Source of the DNA: JANXYW01 sp031400455
Lineage (GTDB): Bacteria > Chloroflexota > Dehalococcoidia > DSTF01 > JACRBR01
Direction of reading: 5' to 3'
Length of the DNA stretch: 58,837 nucleotides
Assembly (NCBI GenBank): GCA_031400455.1
Contig: JANNPX010000042.1
Coordinates: 1-58,837, forward strand
Shown one piece after another: positions 16,212 through 24,154 of the stretch. The notes under the pieces are model-generated. The model worked only from the letters and a program-made list of their open reading frames with translations. It was not told the origin of the DNA and searched no databases. Numbering within the stretch: the stretch's first letter is position 1; each line of letters starts with the position of its first letter. The translations under genes were made by a program, and so were the position numbers.

Positions 16212-17105
16212 ATGATTCTGGTATCAGGCGGCACAGGCATGGTGGGGTCGGCGATTGTGAAGGAACTGCTGCGCCGCGGGGAGAACGTCGCCGTGCTTGG
16301 ACGCGATGCTGAGAAGATCCGCAAGCGCCTGGGCACCAGCGTCGAGGTACGCGTCGGTGACGTGCGTGAGCCAGCCACGCTCGCCGCCGCCATGCAGGGC
16401 ATCGATGTCGTGGTGAACGCCGTCCAGTTCCCCGGCTCGCCGATCGAGAATCGCGGCAAAGGCTTCACGTTCGAGGAGGTCGACCTCAAGGGCACGCGTC
16501 ACCAGGTCGATGCCGCGAAGACTGCCGGCGTGCGGCGGTTCGTCTACATCAGTGGCGTCGGCGCGGCGAAGGACGCCGAAAAGCACTGGTTCCGCTACAA
16601 GTGGGAAGCCGAGAACTACCTAGAGAAGAGTGGGCTCGAGTGGGCGATCCTGCGCCCCACATGGGTGTACGGGCCCGAGGATGTATCGCTCAACCGATTC
16701 CTCGGCTTCGCGTCGAAGCTACCGTTCGTCCCGATGTTCGGCAACGGCAAGCAGGACATGCAACCCGTCTTCATCGATGATGTCGGACGCGCCGCAGCCG
16801 ACTGCGCGCTGAAAGCCGAAGCCGCCAACCAGCTCTTTGAGATCGGCGGCCCCGACGTCATGTCGATGAACGACGTGGTCGCGGCCGCGCTTGAGGTGAA
16901 GGGCAAGAAGCGCATGCTCCTCCACCAGCCCGCCTTCGTCGGCAAGACCATCGGCACGCTGATGGGCATCCTGCCCTCGCCGCCACTCTCCGCGGACGCC
17001 ATCGCCTTCATCACCGAGCCCGCGGTGGCGGACAATGGGCGGCTGCTCGAGGTGCTGAGCCCGCGGCTGACGCCGCTGCGGGAGGGGTTGGGGACGTACA
17101 TGTAG
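16212..17105 (+). CDS. NAD(P)-binding SDR, complex I NDUFA9-like (atypical SDR)
   Basis: 297 residues, atypical short-chain dehydrogenase fold. GGTGMVG at 6-12 binds dinucleotide; VYISGVGA and LRPTWVYGP are typical of the NmrA/NDUFA9 group, followed by MFGNGKQDMQPVFIDDV. There is no YxxxK with the normal spacing, so catalysis is doubtful. The start at 16212 has a textbook AGGAGG five bases upstream. The family resembles the complex I accessory subunit NDUFA9, but nothing here shows association with the nuo products 9 kb away. Confidence 0.85.
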   Translation: MILVSGGTGMVGSAIVKELLRRGENVAVLGRDAEKIRKRLGTSVEVRVGDVREPATLAAAMQGIDVVVNAVQFPGSPIENRGKGFTFEEVDLKGTRHQVDAAKTAGVRRFVYISGVGAAKDAEKHWFRYKWEAENYLEKSGLEWAILRPTWVYGPEDVSLNRFLGFASKLPFVPMFGNGKQDMQPVFIDDVGRAAADCALKAEAANQLFEIGGPDVMSMNDVVAAALEVKGKKRMLLHQPAFVGKTIGTLMGILPSPPLSADAIAFITEPAVADNGRLLEVLSPRLTPLREGLGTYM

Positions 17106-17125
17106 GTCCAATTTCTGTCGGAGCT

Positions 17126-17200
17126 GATGTGGCACAGCCGTCGGGCCGTGCCACATCGCTTCTTGTGCCGGGCGCTGGCGCGACAGCCGGGGGCGGCTGT
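17126..17200. repeat. Two intergenic hairpins, dispersed type
   Basis: GATGTGGCAC-A-GCC, loop GTCG, GGC-C-GTGCCACATC (17126-17157) makes a 14-pair stem with one mismatch. ACAGCCG-GGGG-CGGCTGT (17183-17200) is a second, perfect 7-pair hairpin. No T-run follows, so an intrinsic terminator is unlikely, although the site lies after the NDUFA9-like gene. A hairpin with the same words (GTGGCACAGCCG ... CGGCTGT) recurs at 54488-54510. Confidence 0.7.
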
Positions 17201-17270
17201 GATCCTTCGGCTGGGTCGCGGCTTGTCTCCATCGAGCGCGGTGTCGCTGCGTGGGAGGGCTCACGGAAAT

Positions 17271-17315
17271 ATGGTGCTTCCGTACCATGCCATGAAACGA
17301 TTTTTTCGTTACACT
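17271..17315 (+). promoter_or_regulatory. Dyads and -10 box before the HTH-Ino1 gene
   Basis: ATGGTGC-TTCC-GTACCAT (17271-17288) is an 18-base dyad with one mismatch. AACGA-TTTTT-TCGTT (17296-17310) is a second one. TACACT (17310-17315) ends seven bases before the ATG at 17323, which suits a -10 element of a leaderless mRNA; no ribosome site is seen. The first dyad would then cover about -51 to -34, over the -35 region, where a repressor would act. The natural candidate is the helix-turn-helix of the protein encoded here. Confidence 0.55.
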
Positions 17316-17322
17316 CGCGGAC

Positions 17323-18855
17323 ATGGAACTGCGTAAAGGCCCAAACGCGGCGGAACGCATCATCGCCCGCTTCGGAGGGCAAACGGCGCTTGCCAACCTG
17401 CTTGACAAGCGTCAGTCCACCATCGAGCACTGGGCCAGCACCGGGCGGGTACCCGCGCAGTGGCACGGGCCGCTGATGTCACTCGCCCGGCAGAAAGGAA
17501 TCGTCTTGGAAGCCAAAGACTTCACTGACAATCAACCCCACGAAATCGCGCCCGCCGAGGGCAAGCTGGGCGTACTGCTGGTCGGACTCGGCGCCGTCGC
17601 CTCGACGCTGATTGCCGGCGTGGAACATACGCGGCGTGGAGCGGCTTCCCCGATCGGATCCCTCACCCAGATGGGTACGATCCGGCTCGGTAAACGTACG
17701 GAGAACCGGATGCCGCTGATCCGTGACTTCGTGCCGTTGGCCGGGCTCGACCAGATCGTGTTTGGGGCCTGGGATGCGTTCCCCGACAACGCCTACGAGG
17801 CCGCCATCAAGTGCGGCGTCCTCGACCGCCACGAGCACATCGAACCGATTGCCGACTACCTGAAGACGATCGTGCCGATGCCGGCGGTGTTCGACGACTA
17901 CTACGTGAAGCGGCTGCACGGCACGAACGTGAAGAAGATGGGCACGAAGATGGAGGCCGCCGAGGCGCTGCGTAAGGACATCCGCGACTTCAAGAAGACC
18001 AACGGCTGCGATCGGCTGGTGATGGTCTGGTGCGCATCAACCGAGATCTTCCTCGAGCCGAGCGAGGTGCATGCGAACCTCGAGAACCTGGAGGCGGCGA
18101 TGGAGGCCAACGACCCGCAAATCGCCCCATCGATGCTGTACGCCTGGGCCGCGATCATGGAGGGTGTTCCCTTCGCTAACGGCGCCCCGAACCTGTGCGT
18201 GGATCTGCCCTCGATGGTGAAGCTGGCGCGCGATAAGGGGGTCCCCGTCTGTGGCAAGGACTTCAAGACGGGGCAGACGTTGTTGAAGACAGTCCTGGCG
18301 CCGATGCTGAAGGCTCGCCTGCTCGGCGTGAACGGCTGGTACTCGACCAACATCCTTGGCAACCGCGATGGCGAGGTGCTCGACGACCCTGAGTCCTTCA
18401 AGACGAAGGAGGAGTCGAAGCTGGGGGTGCTCGAGTACGTACTGCAGCCAGACCTCTACCCGGAACTGTACGGGAACATCTTTCACAAAGTGCGAATCAA
18501 CTACTACCCCCCGCGCGGCGACAACAAGGAGGGCTGGGACAACATCGACATCTTCGGGTGGCTCGGTTATCCGATGCAACTCAAGATCGACTTCCTCTGC
18601 CGCGACTCGATCCTGGCTGCGCCATTGGCGCTCGACCTCGCGATCTTCCTCGACCTGGCGAAGCGTGCCGGGATGAGCGGTATCCAGGAGTGGCTGTCCT
18701 TCTATTTCAAGAGCCCGCAGCATGCGCCGCTGGTCTACCCGGAGCACGACTTGTTCATCCAGCAGACGAAGCTGAAGAACACGCTCCGCTGGCTCAAGGG
18801 CGAGGAGCAGATCACACACCTGGGAGCGGAATACTACGCGGAGGATTTGGACTAG
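17323..18855 (+). CDS. ino1: Myo-inositol-1-phosphate synthase fused to an N-terminal helix-turn-helix
   Basis: 510 residues in one uninterrupted frame. Residues about 10-60 form a Cro/YdaS-like helix-turn-helix: FGGQTALANLLDKR, then QSTIEHWASTGRVPAQWHG as recognition-helix region. From residue 81 the protein is inositol-3-phosphate synthase: dinucleotide loop GLGAVAS (88-94), VWCASTE, FKTGQTLLKT, NGWYSTNILGNRDG, KVRINYYPPRGDNKEGWDNIDIFGW (short: RGDNKEGWDNID). It makes inositol-1-phosphate from glucose-6-phosphate with NAD. The first gene of the inositol-lipid locus. The fused DNA-binding domain is unusual for this family and suggests that the enzyme controls its own transcription. Confidence 0.9.
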   Translation: MELRKGPNAAERIIARFGGQTALANLLDKRQSTIEHWASTGRVPAQWHGPLMSLARQKGIVLEAKDFTDNQPHEIAPAEGKLGVLLVGLGAVASTLIAGVEHTRRGAASPIGSLTQMGTIRLGKRTENRMPLIRDFVPLAGLDQIVFGAWDAFPDNAYEAAIKCGVLDRHEHIEPIADYLKTIVPMPAVFDDYYVKRLHGTNVKKMGTKMEAAEALRKDIRDFKKTNGCDRLVMVWCASTEIFLEPSEVHANLENLEAAMEANDPQIAPSMLYAWAAIMEGVPFANGAPNLCVDLPSMVKLARDKGVPVCGKDFKTGQTLLKTVLAPMLKARLLGVNGWYSTNILGNRDGEVLDDPESFKTKEESKLGVLEYVLQPDLYPELYGNIFHKVRINYYPPRGDNKEGWDNIDIFGWLGYPMQLKIDFLCRDSILAAPLALDLAIFLDLAKRAGMSGIQEWLSFYFKSPQHAPLVYPEHDLFIQQTKLKNTLRWLKGEEQITHLGAEYYAEDLD

Positions 18856-18884
18856 AGTACGTCGCGGCGTAACGACTCCTGCGC

Positions 18885-19197
18885 CGCTCTTCGGGACGAC
18901 CTCGTACACCAACGCCGTCACGTCGCAGCTTGACTTCGAACTGCCCGCGGATGACGTGTACGTCCGCCCGTCCACGTGCCGTGGCTTCTGGACCGCAAAT
19001 GGTGCTACATTCGGATGGAAGGCAGGACCTTCGGCGACGTTCCGCTGAATGCGGAAGGAAGCTGGGAGTCTGGGATAGCCTGAACTCCGCCGGCGTCGTC
19101 ATCGATGCGATTCGCTGCTGCAAGATCGCTCTCGACCGCGGCATCGCTGGTCCGCTCGAAGGCCCACGACATGGTGGAGGAGTTCATAGCGGGATGA
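18885..19197 (+). pseudogene. Decayed C-terminal fragment of a second, actinobacterial-type Ino1
   Basis: No single frame is open, but consecutive pieces in different frames spell the C-terminal part of a short-type inositol-3-phosphate synthase. Frame 2 gives NAVTSQLDFELPADDVYVRPS. From 18979, frame 1 gives PWLLDRKWCYIRMEGRTFGD then VPLNAEG. From 19059, frame 0 gives VWDSLNSAGVVIDAIR then CCKIALDRGIAGPLEG. From 19159, frame 1 gives AHDMVEEFIAG and a stop at 19195. At least three frame changes are present, and the usual YFMKSPP segment is deleted. The intact upstream Ino1 lacks these words, so this is not a duplicate of it. The N-terminal two thirds are absent. Confidence 0.82.
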
Positions 19198-19204
19198 GGC
19201 GCGG

Positions 19205-20131
19205 TTGCTCGACAGGACGGTGTACTGGCTCTTCCGGCTGGCGATCATCGTCACGCGGCCCCTGCCGCTCCGCCTCGGCTACTGGTTCGCCGAGCGGGTA
19301 GCGCTGCTCTGCTACTGGGTGATCTTCCCCCGTCAACGCAAGGCCCTCAACGCGAACCTGGCGCACGTGCTGCAAAGCAACGACGCCAGGTTCGTTGATT
19401 CCGTGGCCCGCCGATCGTTCCGCAACTTCGGCAAGTACGTCATCGACTTCATCCACTTCCCGTCGATCACACGAGAAGAAGTGACGAGTCGAGTCCGCTT
19501 CGACCAGCGGTCCGAGATGGATGAGGCGCTCCAGTCCGGTCGCGGCATCGTCGTCGCCACGATCCACTTCGGCGTCTGGGACCTGGGCGCCGCCGCCGTA
19601 GCCGCGTACGGCTATCCCGTCAACGCCATCGCGGAGTCATTCCCGTACCCACCAATGAACGCTCTCGTGCAGGGATCCCGAGCCAAGCTCGGCACGACGG
19701 TGATCGGCCACGACCGCATGGGCCCGAGGGTCTACAAGGCGCTGCGGCGCGGCGAAATTCTCGCGCTCCTCGTCGACGTGGCGTCGTCGGAATCCACCGG
19801 CATCCGCGTGGACTTTTTTGGCGCGCCCGCGCTCGTATCACCGGCGGCCGCCCGGATCGCCCTCCGCACGGGGTCCTGGGTCATTCCGGCGGTCGTCCTG
19901 CGCGGGCCTACGGATGACGTTGAGATCCGTCCAATCTTTGACACCAGCCTCCGCGACTTCGCCCCGACCGGCGACGAAGCGCGTGACGTGCGAGAGCTGA
20001 CGCGGCTGATCATGGCGTCGCTCGAAACGATGATCCGCCATTATCCGGATCAGTGGTTCATCTTCCGTCACCTCTGGGCCAAGTCCGACCCGGTTCCCGC
20101 GTCAGCACGCTCGCTAGCGGAAGAGGTCTGA
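19205..20131 (+). CDS. Lysophospholipid acyltransferase, LpxL/HtrB/PatA-like
   Basis: 308 residues, membrane-associated acyltransferase. Motif H121FGVWD126 is the HX4D/E catalytic site; an N-terminal hydrophobic stretch covers about residues 5-40. In actinobacteria a relative (PatA) acylates phosphatidylinositol mannosides; in Gram-negatives, relatives acylate lipid A. The neighbours here (Ino1, PimA-like glycosyltransferase) favour the inositol-lipid role. The start is TTG: it is the only start codon between an in-frame stop at 19187 and the conserved N-terminus, and GAGG stands five bases upstream. Confidence 0.85.
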   Translation: MLDRTVYWLFRLAIIVTRPLPLRLGYWFAERVALLCYWVIFPRQRKALNANLAHVLQSNDARFVDSVARRSFRNFGKYVIDFIHFPSITREEVTSRVRFDQRSEMDEALQSGRGIVVATIHFGVWDLGAAAVAAYGYPVNAIAESFPYPPMNALVQGSRAKLGTTVIGHDRMGPRVYKALRRGEILALLVDVASSESTGIRVDFFGAPALVSPAAARIALRTGSWVIPAVVLRGPTDDVEIRPIFDTSLRDFAPTGDEARDVRELTRLIMASLETMIRHYPDQWFIFRHLWAKSDPVPASARSLAEEV

Positions 20132-20136
20132 CGAAC

Positions 20137-21069
20137 GTGCGATTCCTCCCCCGGCTCAGTAGGTGGCGCTACTACTTGATGTTTGCCGTCGTCAACACGA
20201 TCGGGCGCATGCCGTTGAGCTGGCGTTACGGCATTGCGCGGTTCGGCGCCGACCGCATCTACAGATGGGGCCCGAACATCGGCAAGAACGTGCGCAGCAA
20301 CATACGGCACGTGCTGGGGCCCGATGCATCCGACGAAGAAGTCGATCGCGTCAGCAAGCAGTGCTCCCGCAACACCGCCCGCTACTACGCTGACGTGATC
20401 GGCATGCACCGCATGGACATCAAGAAATTCTGGGACGACGACATGACCATCGACGGACTGCACTACCTCGATGAGGCGCGAGCGGCGGGCCGCGGCGTGA
20501 TCATCGCTTCGGCACACTACGCGAATCCTGAGTTCGCGGTACAAGGGCTAGCCGCGATCGGACTCAAGGTCTTCGCGCTTGTCGAGCCGCTCGAACCACC
20601 CGAACTGGGGAAGCTCATGCGTGGCCTGCGCACCGTGCACGGCCATATCTACGAGCCTGTGAGTTTCTCGGCGATCAAGGACGCGCTGACCTGGCTTCGA
20701 AACGGCGGTATCGTCGCCATTCTCGTCGACCGCGACATCCAGAAGCGGGGCATCGTGCTGGATTTCTGCGGAGCCCCTGCGCGCTTCCCCACAGGCGCGG
20801 TAGACCTCGCGATCCGCACGAACGCGATGCTGCTGCCCGGATGGGTGCGCCGCACGGGCGGCTTCAAGATGTACACGCGCCTCGGCCCACCCCTGGAACT
20901 CATCCGCACCGGCGACCGTGACGAGGATCTGCGCGTGAATACCGCTGCGTTGCTCGCGCTGTTCGAGAAGCACCTCAAAGAAGACCCCGGCCAGTGGAGC
21001 GTGCTCGACCGGATCTGGCCCGACGAACTACAGCCGAAGCCCGCCGAGGCGATCGCCTCGCCGAAGTAG
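20137..21069 (+). CDS. Second LpxL/PatA-like acyltransferase
   Basis: 310 residues from a GTG start five bases after the previous gene, chosen because it is the last start before the conserved N-terminus (RFLPRLSRW) and AGAGG lies upstream; the longer frame overlaps the previous gene. The catalytic site is H127YANPE132, with Glu where the first copy has Asp. The later DFCGAPARFPTGAVDLA is shared family sequence (cf. DFFGAPALVSPAA in the first copy). The two proteins are clearly related but diverged, so they may add acyl chains at different positions. Confidence 0.85.
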   Translation: MRFLPRLSRWRYYLMFAVVNTIGRMPLSWRYGIARFGADRIYRWGPNIGKNVRSNIRHVLGPDASDEEVDRVSKQCSRNTARYYADVIGMHRMDIKKFWDDDMTIDGLHYLDEARAAGRGVIIASAHYANPEFAVQGLAAIGLKVFALVEPLEPPELGKLMRGLRTVHGHIYEPVSFSAIKDALTWLRNGGIVAILVDRDIQKRGIVLDFCGAPARFPTGAVDLAIRTNAMLLPGWVRRTGGFKMYTRLGPPLELIRTGDRDEDLRVNTAALLALFEKHLKEDPGQWSVLDRIWPDELQPKPAEAIASPK

Positions 21070-21160
21070 CGAGCGCCGTCGCGATACAATGCCGCACCTG
21101 CGCGGTCACTATGATTCCGCGCCCGTACATGGAGCGCGCGGCAACGCGCGTCGATACAGC

Positions 21161-21958
21161 GTGGGCAAGGCCGACCTCCACATCCACACCCGCTACGGCG
21201 ACGGCATGGCGACCGTCCCCGAGCTGCTCGCGTATGTCGAGCGTGACACCGATCTGGACGTCATCGCCGTCACCGAGCACGACACCCTGCGGGCCGCTGA
21301 CGAAGCACGCGAGCTGCACGCCCGCTCGTCCCATCGCTTCGACCTGATCTGCGGCATGGAGGTGACGACCCTCGACGGCCACCTCCTCGCGCTGTTCATC
21401 GATGAGCCCGTCGCCAGCTTCCGCCGCATGGAGGACACCCTCGTCGCCGTGCACGAGCAAGGCGGTCTGGCCATCGTCCCCCATCCGTTGTCGTGGCTCA
21501 CCCGCAGCGTAAGCGCGAAGGTCTTCGAGCGCATCGCCGCCGTCCAGAATGATGGCGTCTCCTTCGACGGCATCGAGGAGTACAACCTCAGCCCCGCCGG
21601 CCGCGTCACGTCCGCCAAAGCGAGGAAACTCAACCGCGAGCGCCTCCACCTCGCCGCCGTCGGCTCCAGCGACGCGCATTTCCTGCAATCGATCGGCAGC
21701 GCGCACACGCTGTTCGACGGCACATCCGCGGCCGACCTGCGCGGCGCGATCGAGCGCAAGACAACATCGGGTGCCGCGGGCCAGCATCCGCGCATGTCGG
21801 AACTCGGTTACCGCAACATCGCGCTACAGCAGTGGCGTGGCATGATGGCGACGCCCCGCAACATGGGTTGGGCGCCGACGATTCGAAGCTTCATCACCAG
21901 CCACGCGCGCCACAAGGCCGTGGCGCCGCCCGCGCCGATCAAGGGCGACCAGCGATGA
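21161..21958 (+). CDS. PHP domain metal-dependent phosphoesterase
   Basis: About 265 residues. Metal ligands of the PHP family are visible: DLHIHT at the N-terminus, TEHDT, a glutamate in GMEVTT, PHP in IVPHPLSW, and SSDAH near the C-terminus. It belongs to the small PHP proteins related to histidinol phosphatase and trpH/RNase AM. I use a GTG start just before DLHIHT. An ATG at 21089 is in frame but overlaps a TACAAT box and would add a poor leader. Its stop overlaps the next start (ATGA), so it is coupled to the PimA-like gene. Perhaps it removes a phosphate in lipid-head synthesis; this is only inference. Confidence 0.83.
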   Translation: MGKADLHIHTRYGDGMATVPELLAYVERDTDLDVIAVTEHDTLRAADEARELHARSSHRFDLICGMEVTTLDGHLLALFIDEPVASFRRMEDTLVAVHEQGGLAIVPHPLSWLTRSVSAKVFERIAAVQNDGVSFDGIEEYNLSPAGRVTSAKARKLNRERLHLAAVGSSDAHFLQSIGSAHTLFDGTSAADLRGAIERKTTSGAAGQHPRMSELGYRNIALQQWRGMMATPRNMGWAPTIRSFITSHARHKAVAPPAPIKGDQR

Positions 21959-23097
21959 AGATCGCCATAGTCTCGCCCTACGACTGGACCGTATCGGGTG
22001 GCGTCAACAACCACATCTCGCACCTCGCGGAGAAGTTCGTCGAACTGGGGCACCAGCCCCACATCGTCGCTCCCGGCGTGAAGCAAGTCACCGGCGGCCC
22101 CTGCCCGATCACCGTCATCGGCCGGCCCATCCCGCTTCCCGTCAGCGGCTCCGTCGCGCGCATCACGCTCTCGCTCCGCACGGCGGGCAAGACCAAGAAG
22201 CTGCTGGAAGAGAACGACTTCGACATCGTGCATGTCCACGAGCCCTTCATGCCGGCGCTGCCCATCCAGTTCCTGCGCTACTCGACTACCGTGAACGTCG
22301 GTACCTGGCACGCCGCTCGCGATTCGAACCTTGTGTACGTCTACGGGCGCCGGCTTATCAAACGCTGGCAACGCAAGCTCGACGGGAAGATCGCCGTATC
22401 GACCGCCGCCGTGAAGCACATCGAGCAGTACTTCCCCGGCTACTACAACATCATCCCGAACGGCGTCGATATCGAGCACTTCGCGAAGGAGGCTCCGCCG
22501 TTGCCGGAGTTCGACGACGGCAAGCTCAATGTGCTCTTCGTCGGCCGGCCGGAGAAGCGCAAAGGGCTGAAGTACCTCATCCGCGCCTTCGTCGGCGTGC
22601 AGCGCGCGATCCCCGACAGCCGCCTGATTGTCGTCGGCGCCGGAGAGTTCGGACGCTACGAGAATGCGGTCCGCAAAGCGAAGCTGCACGATGTCGTCTT
22701 CCGCAGCTACGTCCCGTTCGACGAGCTGCCGCGTTATCACCGCAGCGCGCATGTCTTCTGCGCGCCGAACACCGGCTTCGAGAGTCAGGGCATCGTGTTG
22801 CTCGAAGCGATGGCGGCGGGGCTACCGATTGTGGCGTCGAACATCGACGGGTTCGCCGGCGTGCTGACCCACGGCGTCGAAGGCCTGCTTGTGCAGCCCG
22901 AAGACCCGCAGGCGCTGGCGGATGCCCTGATCGACATCCTGCGCGACCCCTCGCGCGGCACCGCGATGGCCGCCCGCGGCCGAGAGCGCTGCCAGTACTA
23001 CAGCTGGGATCGCGTCAGCCAGCAAGTCCTCACGTACTACGAGCGCCTGATCTACGAACGCCGACTCGCGGAACGCGGCGCGACCATCGAGGAGTAA
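21955..23097 (+). CDS. GT4 glycosyltransferase, PimA-like
   Basis: 380 residues, GT-B fold. The N-terminus MKIAIVSPYDWTVSGGVNNH is the PimA/GT4 acceptor-side pattern, followed by HVHEPFMP. The donor half has NIIPNGVDIEHF, FVGRPEKRKGL and E-x7-E in FESQGIVLLEAMAAGLPIVAS (short: SQGIVLLEAMAAG). In actinobacteria the gene next to the PatA-type acyltransferase is PimA, which adds mannose from GDP-mannose to phosphatidylinositol. Sequence and context both point to this, but the sugar cannot be read off. The start overlaps the PHP stop. Confidence 0.87.
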   Translation: MKIAIVSPYDWTVSGGVNNHISHLAEKFVELGHQPHIVAPGVKQVTGGPCPITVIGRPIPLPVSGSVARITLSLRTAGKTKKLLEENDFDIVHVHEPFMPALPIQFLRYSTTVNVGTWHAARDSNLVYVYGRRLIKRWQRKLDGKIAVSTAAVKHIEQYFPGYYNIIPNGVDIEHFAKEAPPLPEFDDGKLNVLFVGRPEKRKGLKYLIRAFVGVQRAIPDSRLIVVGAGEFGRYENAVRKAKLHDVVFRSYVPFDELPRYHRSAHVFCAPNTGFESQGIVLLEAMAAGLPIVASNIDGFAGVLTHGVEGLLVQPEDPQALADALIDILRDPSRGTAMAARGRERCQYYSWDRVSQQVLTYYERLIYERRLAERGATIEE

Positions 23098-23109
23098 CCG
23101 GGGGCCTCC

Positions 23110-24069
23110 TCACATACCCGCGGACGCCGCATCCAGCGCCGCCACCTCGTCCGCAGACAGCCGCAGCTCCGATGCGGGCAGCAGCGCCGCCAGTTGCTCC
23201 GGCGTGTTCGCACCGATGATCGGCCCGCTGACCGCCGGCCGCGTCATCTGCCAGGCGAGGGCGACCGCCGGTATCGAAACACCATGCGCGCTCGCGACGG
23301 CATCCAGCGCATCGACGGCGCGGAACCCGGCATCGGTCATGTAGCGCTTCGCGTTCCCCGCGCGCTGGCTGTCCGGCAGTGGCTGACCCTTCCGATACTT
23401 GCCGCTCAGAAACCCTCCCGCCAGCGGGCTGTACGGGATCACGCCCATGCCTTCGCCCGCGCAGAGCGCAGCCAGCTCCGCCTCGTACTCCTTGCGATGC
23501 ACGAGATTGTGGTGCGGCTGCAGCGTCGCGAAGCGCGGCAGCTTCTTCGCGGCACCGACGCGTAGCGCGTCCGAGAGCTGCGCAGGCGAATAGTTCGACG
23601 CGCCGATGTGGCGAATCTTCCCCGCCTTAACCAGCTCGTCGAACACCGTCAGCGTCTCCTCGATCGGCGTGCCCTCGTCGGGCCAGTGGCACTGGTACAG
23701 GTCGATAGTCTCGACCTGCAACCGCCGCAGGCTGTCGGCGACAGCGCGAGTGATGTGCGCGCGGCTCAGCCCCTCGCCGTCGGCGCCCTTCCACATCGGC
23801 CCGCGCACCTTGGTCGCCACGACGATCGATGCGCGATTGCCGCGCGCCTTCATCCAGCGCCCGATGATCTCCTCCGAGACGCCGCCCGGATTGCCCGGCG
23901 ACCAGTTGCTGTAGATGTCCGCCGTATCGATGAAGTTGCCGCCCGCCTCGACGAATGCGTCCATCACGGCGAACGAGGCCGCCTCGTCGGCCGTCCAGCC
24001 GAACTGCATGCTGCCGAGACAGAGATTCGAGACGGTAATGCCGGTGCTGCCGAGTTGGGTAGTGTTCAT
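23110..24069 (-). CDS. Aldo/keto reductase
   Basis: 319 residues, TIM-barrel NADPH-dependent oxidoreductase. The catalytic tetrad is visible: Asp and Tyr in FIDTADIYSNW, Lys in VATKVRG, His in YQCHWPD. GIPYSPLAGGFLSGKY-like sequence (VIPYSPLAGGFLSG) and the NADP-binding IIGANTPEQL near the C-terminus are typical of the AKR11/12 group. Converges with the PimA-like gene 12 bases away and is divergent from an MFS gene. A -10-like TAGCCT lies six bases before its ATG. Confidence 0.92.
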   Translation of the reverse strand: MNTTQLGSTGITVSNLCLGSMQFGWTADEAASFAVMDAFVEAGGNFIDTADIYSNWSPGNPGGVSEEIIGRWMKARGNRASIVVATKVRGPMWKGADGEGLSRAHITRAVADSLRRLQVETIDLYQCHWPDEGTPIEETLTVFDELVKAGKIRHIGASNYSPAQLSDALRVGAAKKLPRFATLQPHHNLVHRKEYEAELAALCAGEGMGVIPYSPLAGGFLSGKYRKGQPLPDSQRAGNAKRYMTDAGFRAVDALDAVASAHGVSIPAVALAWQMTRPAVSGPIIGANTPEQLAALLPASELRLSADEVAALDAASAGM

Positions 24070-24075
24070 GCGTTC

Positions 24076-24081
24076 AGGCTA
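24076..24081 (-). promoter_or_regulatory. -10-like box of aldo/keto reductase gene
   Basis: Minus-strand TAGCCT, six bases before the ATG at 24069, with TTGCTG 16 bases upstream as a possible -35. This position would give a leaderless mRNA; no ribosome site is seen. Confidence 0.45.
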
Positions 24082-24141
24082 CCGGAGTCACGACAACCAG
24101 CAAGCAGGGGGCAACTCCTATCGCGCGCACCGCCCACCCGA

Positions 24142-24147
24142 TAACCT
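24142..24147 (+). promoter_or_regulatory. -10-like box of MFS gene
   Basis: TAACCT, seven bases before the GTG at 24155. No clear -35 and no ribosome site; consistent with a leaderless start. Confidence 0.4.
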
Positions 24148-24154
24148 TCGCACC

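Noticed and set aside
17126..17157. Intrinsic terminator after the NDUFA9-like gene
   Set aside because: The stem is strong but no T-run follows on either strand, and related hairpins occur elsewhere, so a dispersed repeat is the safer call.
17323..17560. Separate antitoxin-like HTH gene before ino1
   Set aside because: There is no stop codon between the HTH and the synthase and no internal ribosome site strong enough to require a second start.
18930..19301. Open frame of 123 residues over the Ino1 relic
   Set aside because: It contains only one of the four Ino1 blocks and joins unrelated sequence on both sides; a decayed gene explains it better.
21089..21160. ATG start of the PHP gene at 21089
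   Set aside because: The ATG overlaps a TACAAT box and the added 24 residues look non-coding; GTG at 21161 directly precedes DLHIHT.
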